This document shows positions 32,906 to 32,942 of a DNA stretch of 32,942 nt, in pieces. The notes under the pieces are model-generated. The model was not told the DNA's origin. It did no database searches and saw only the letters and a program-made list of their open reading frames with translations. Within the stretch, counting starts at the first letter, position 1. Every line of letters begins with the position of its first letter. The position numbers and the translations under genes are program-made. Origin of the DNA: Oscillospiraceae bacterium (lineage in GTDB: Bacteria > Bacillota > Clostridia > Oscillospirales > Ruminococcaceae); NCBI GenBank assembly GCA_017533485.1, contig JAFXIC010000040.1:1-32942 (forward strand), in the 5' to 3' direction.

Positions 32906-32942
32906 TACCCCCTTCCAACTCATCCCCTCCTCTCTTATACTA

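Noticed and set aside
1-32942. CRISPR arrays, insertion sequences, phage genes, toxin-antitoxin pairs, tRNA or rRNA genes
   Set aside because: Looked for regular spaced repeats, transposase motifs, and conserved RNA gene sequences by eye and found none; weak or degenerate copies could be missed without a search.

Overview
The window looks like a chromosomal segment of a Gram-positive, anaerobic, spore-former-related Clostridia, most likely Ruminococcaceae/Oscillospiraceae. The evidence is the mix of a Trp T-box riboswitch, a SpoIID-like protein, a YlbF-family protein next to mutS, a YqhQ (DUF1385) protein, RecD2, BspA-type leucine-rich-repeat surface proteins, near-consensus sigma-A promoters with 17-bp spacers, GGAGG-type ribosome binding sites and roughly balanced base composition. 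No rRNA, tRNA, insertion sequence, phage gene or CRISPR array was seen. Genus assignment is inference.

Region 1 (1-9844) is the accessory, surface-directed part. A plus-strand BspA-like LRR gene enters from the left edge and carries a frameshift near 770. It converges, across a bidirectional terminator, on an eight-gene minus-strand operon driven by a perfect TTGACA-17-TATAAT promoter at 9816-9844. In transcription order the operon encodes a membrane-anchored transglutaminase-like protein, an Asp/Glu-racemase-family protein, an amino-acid adenylating ligase, an acyl carrier protein, an MBOAT acyltransferase ending in FIYNQF, a membrane-anchored SGNH-like protein with Cys at the usual Ser position, a lipoprotein and a second LRR protein. 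The core (ligase, carrier, MBOAT, SGNH) is the logic of the dlt system that puts D-alanine on teichoic acids. The gene order (A-C-B-D), the racemase, the transglutaminase, the LRR protein and the changed specificity residues suggest a variant envelope-aminoacylation cassette. This is the most interesting part of the window.

Region 2 (9925-21492) is a long minus-strand run of tightly packed or overlapping genes from another consensus promoter: citrate synthase, a lipoprotein with DxDxDG motifs, a two-component system, yqhQ, prmC, recA, recX, rimO, pgsA and cysE. It ends at a good terminator (9925-9965) that insulates it from the dlt-like operon.

Region 3 (21547-27443) holds a plus-strand SpoIID/LytB-like gene, a strong bidirectional terminator, and minus-strand trpB2, comF and recD2. 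The trpB2 gene sits behind a T-box leader whose specifier reads UGG (Trp). The promoter for that leader overlaps the 3' end of comF.

Region 4 (27469-32942) is a plus-strand operon, divergent from recD2: ylbF-family gene, mutS, proB, proA. It is followed by a terminator and an unusual cluster of nested, related inverted repeats up to the window edge. The only gene-free stretch longer than 300 bases is 24070-24429, which is filled by the T-box leader.
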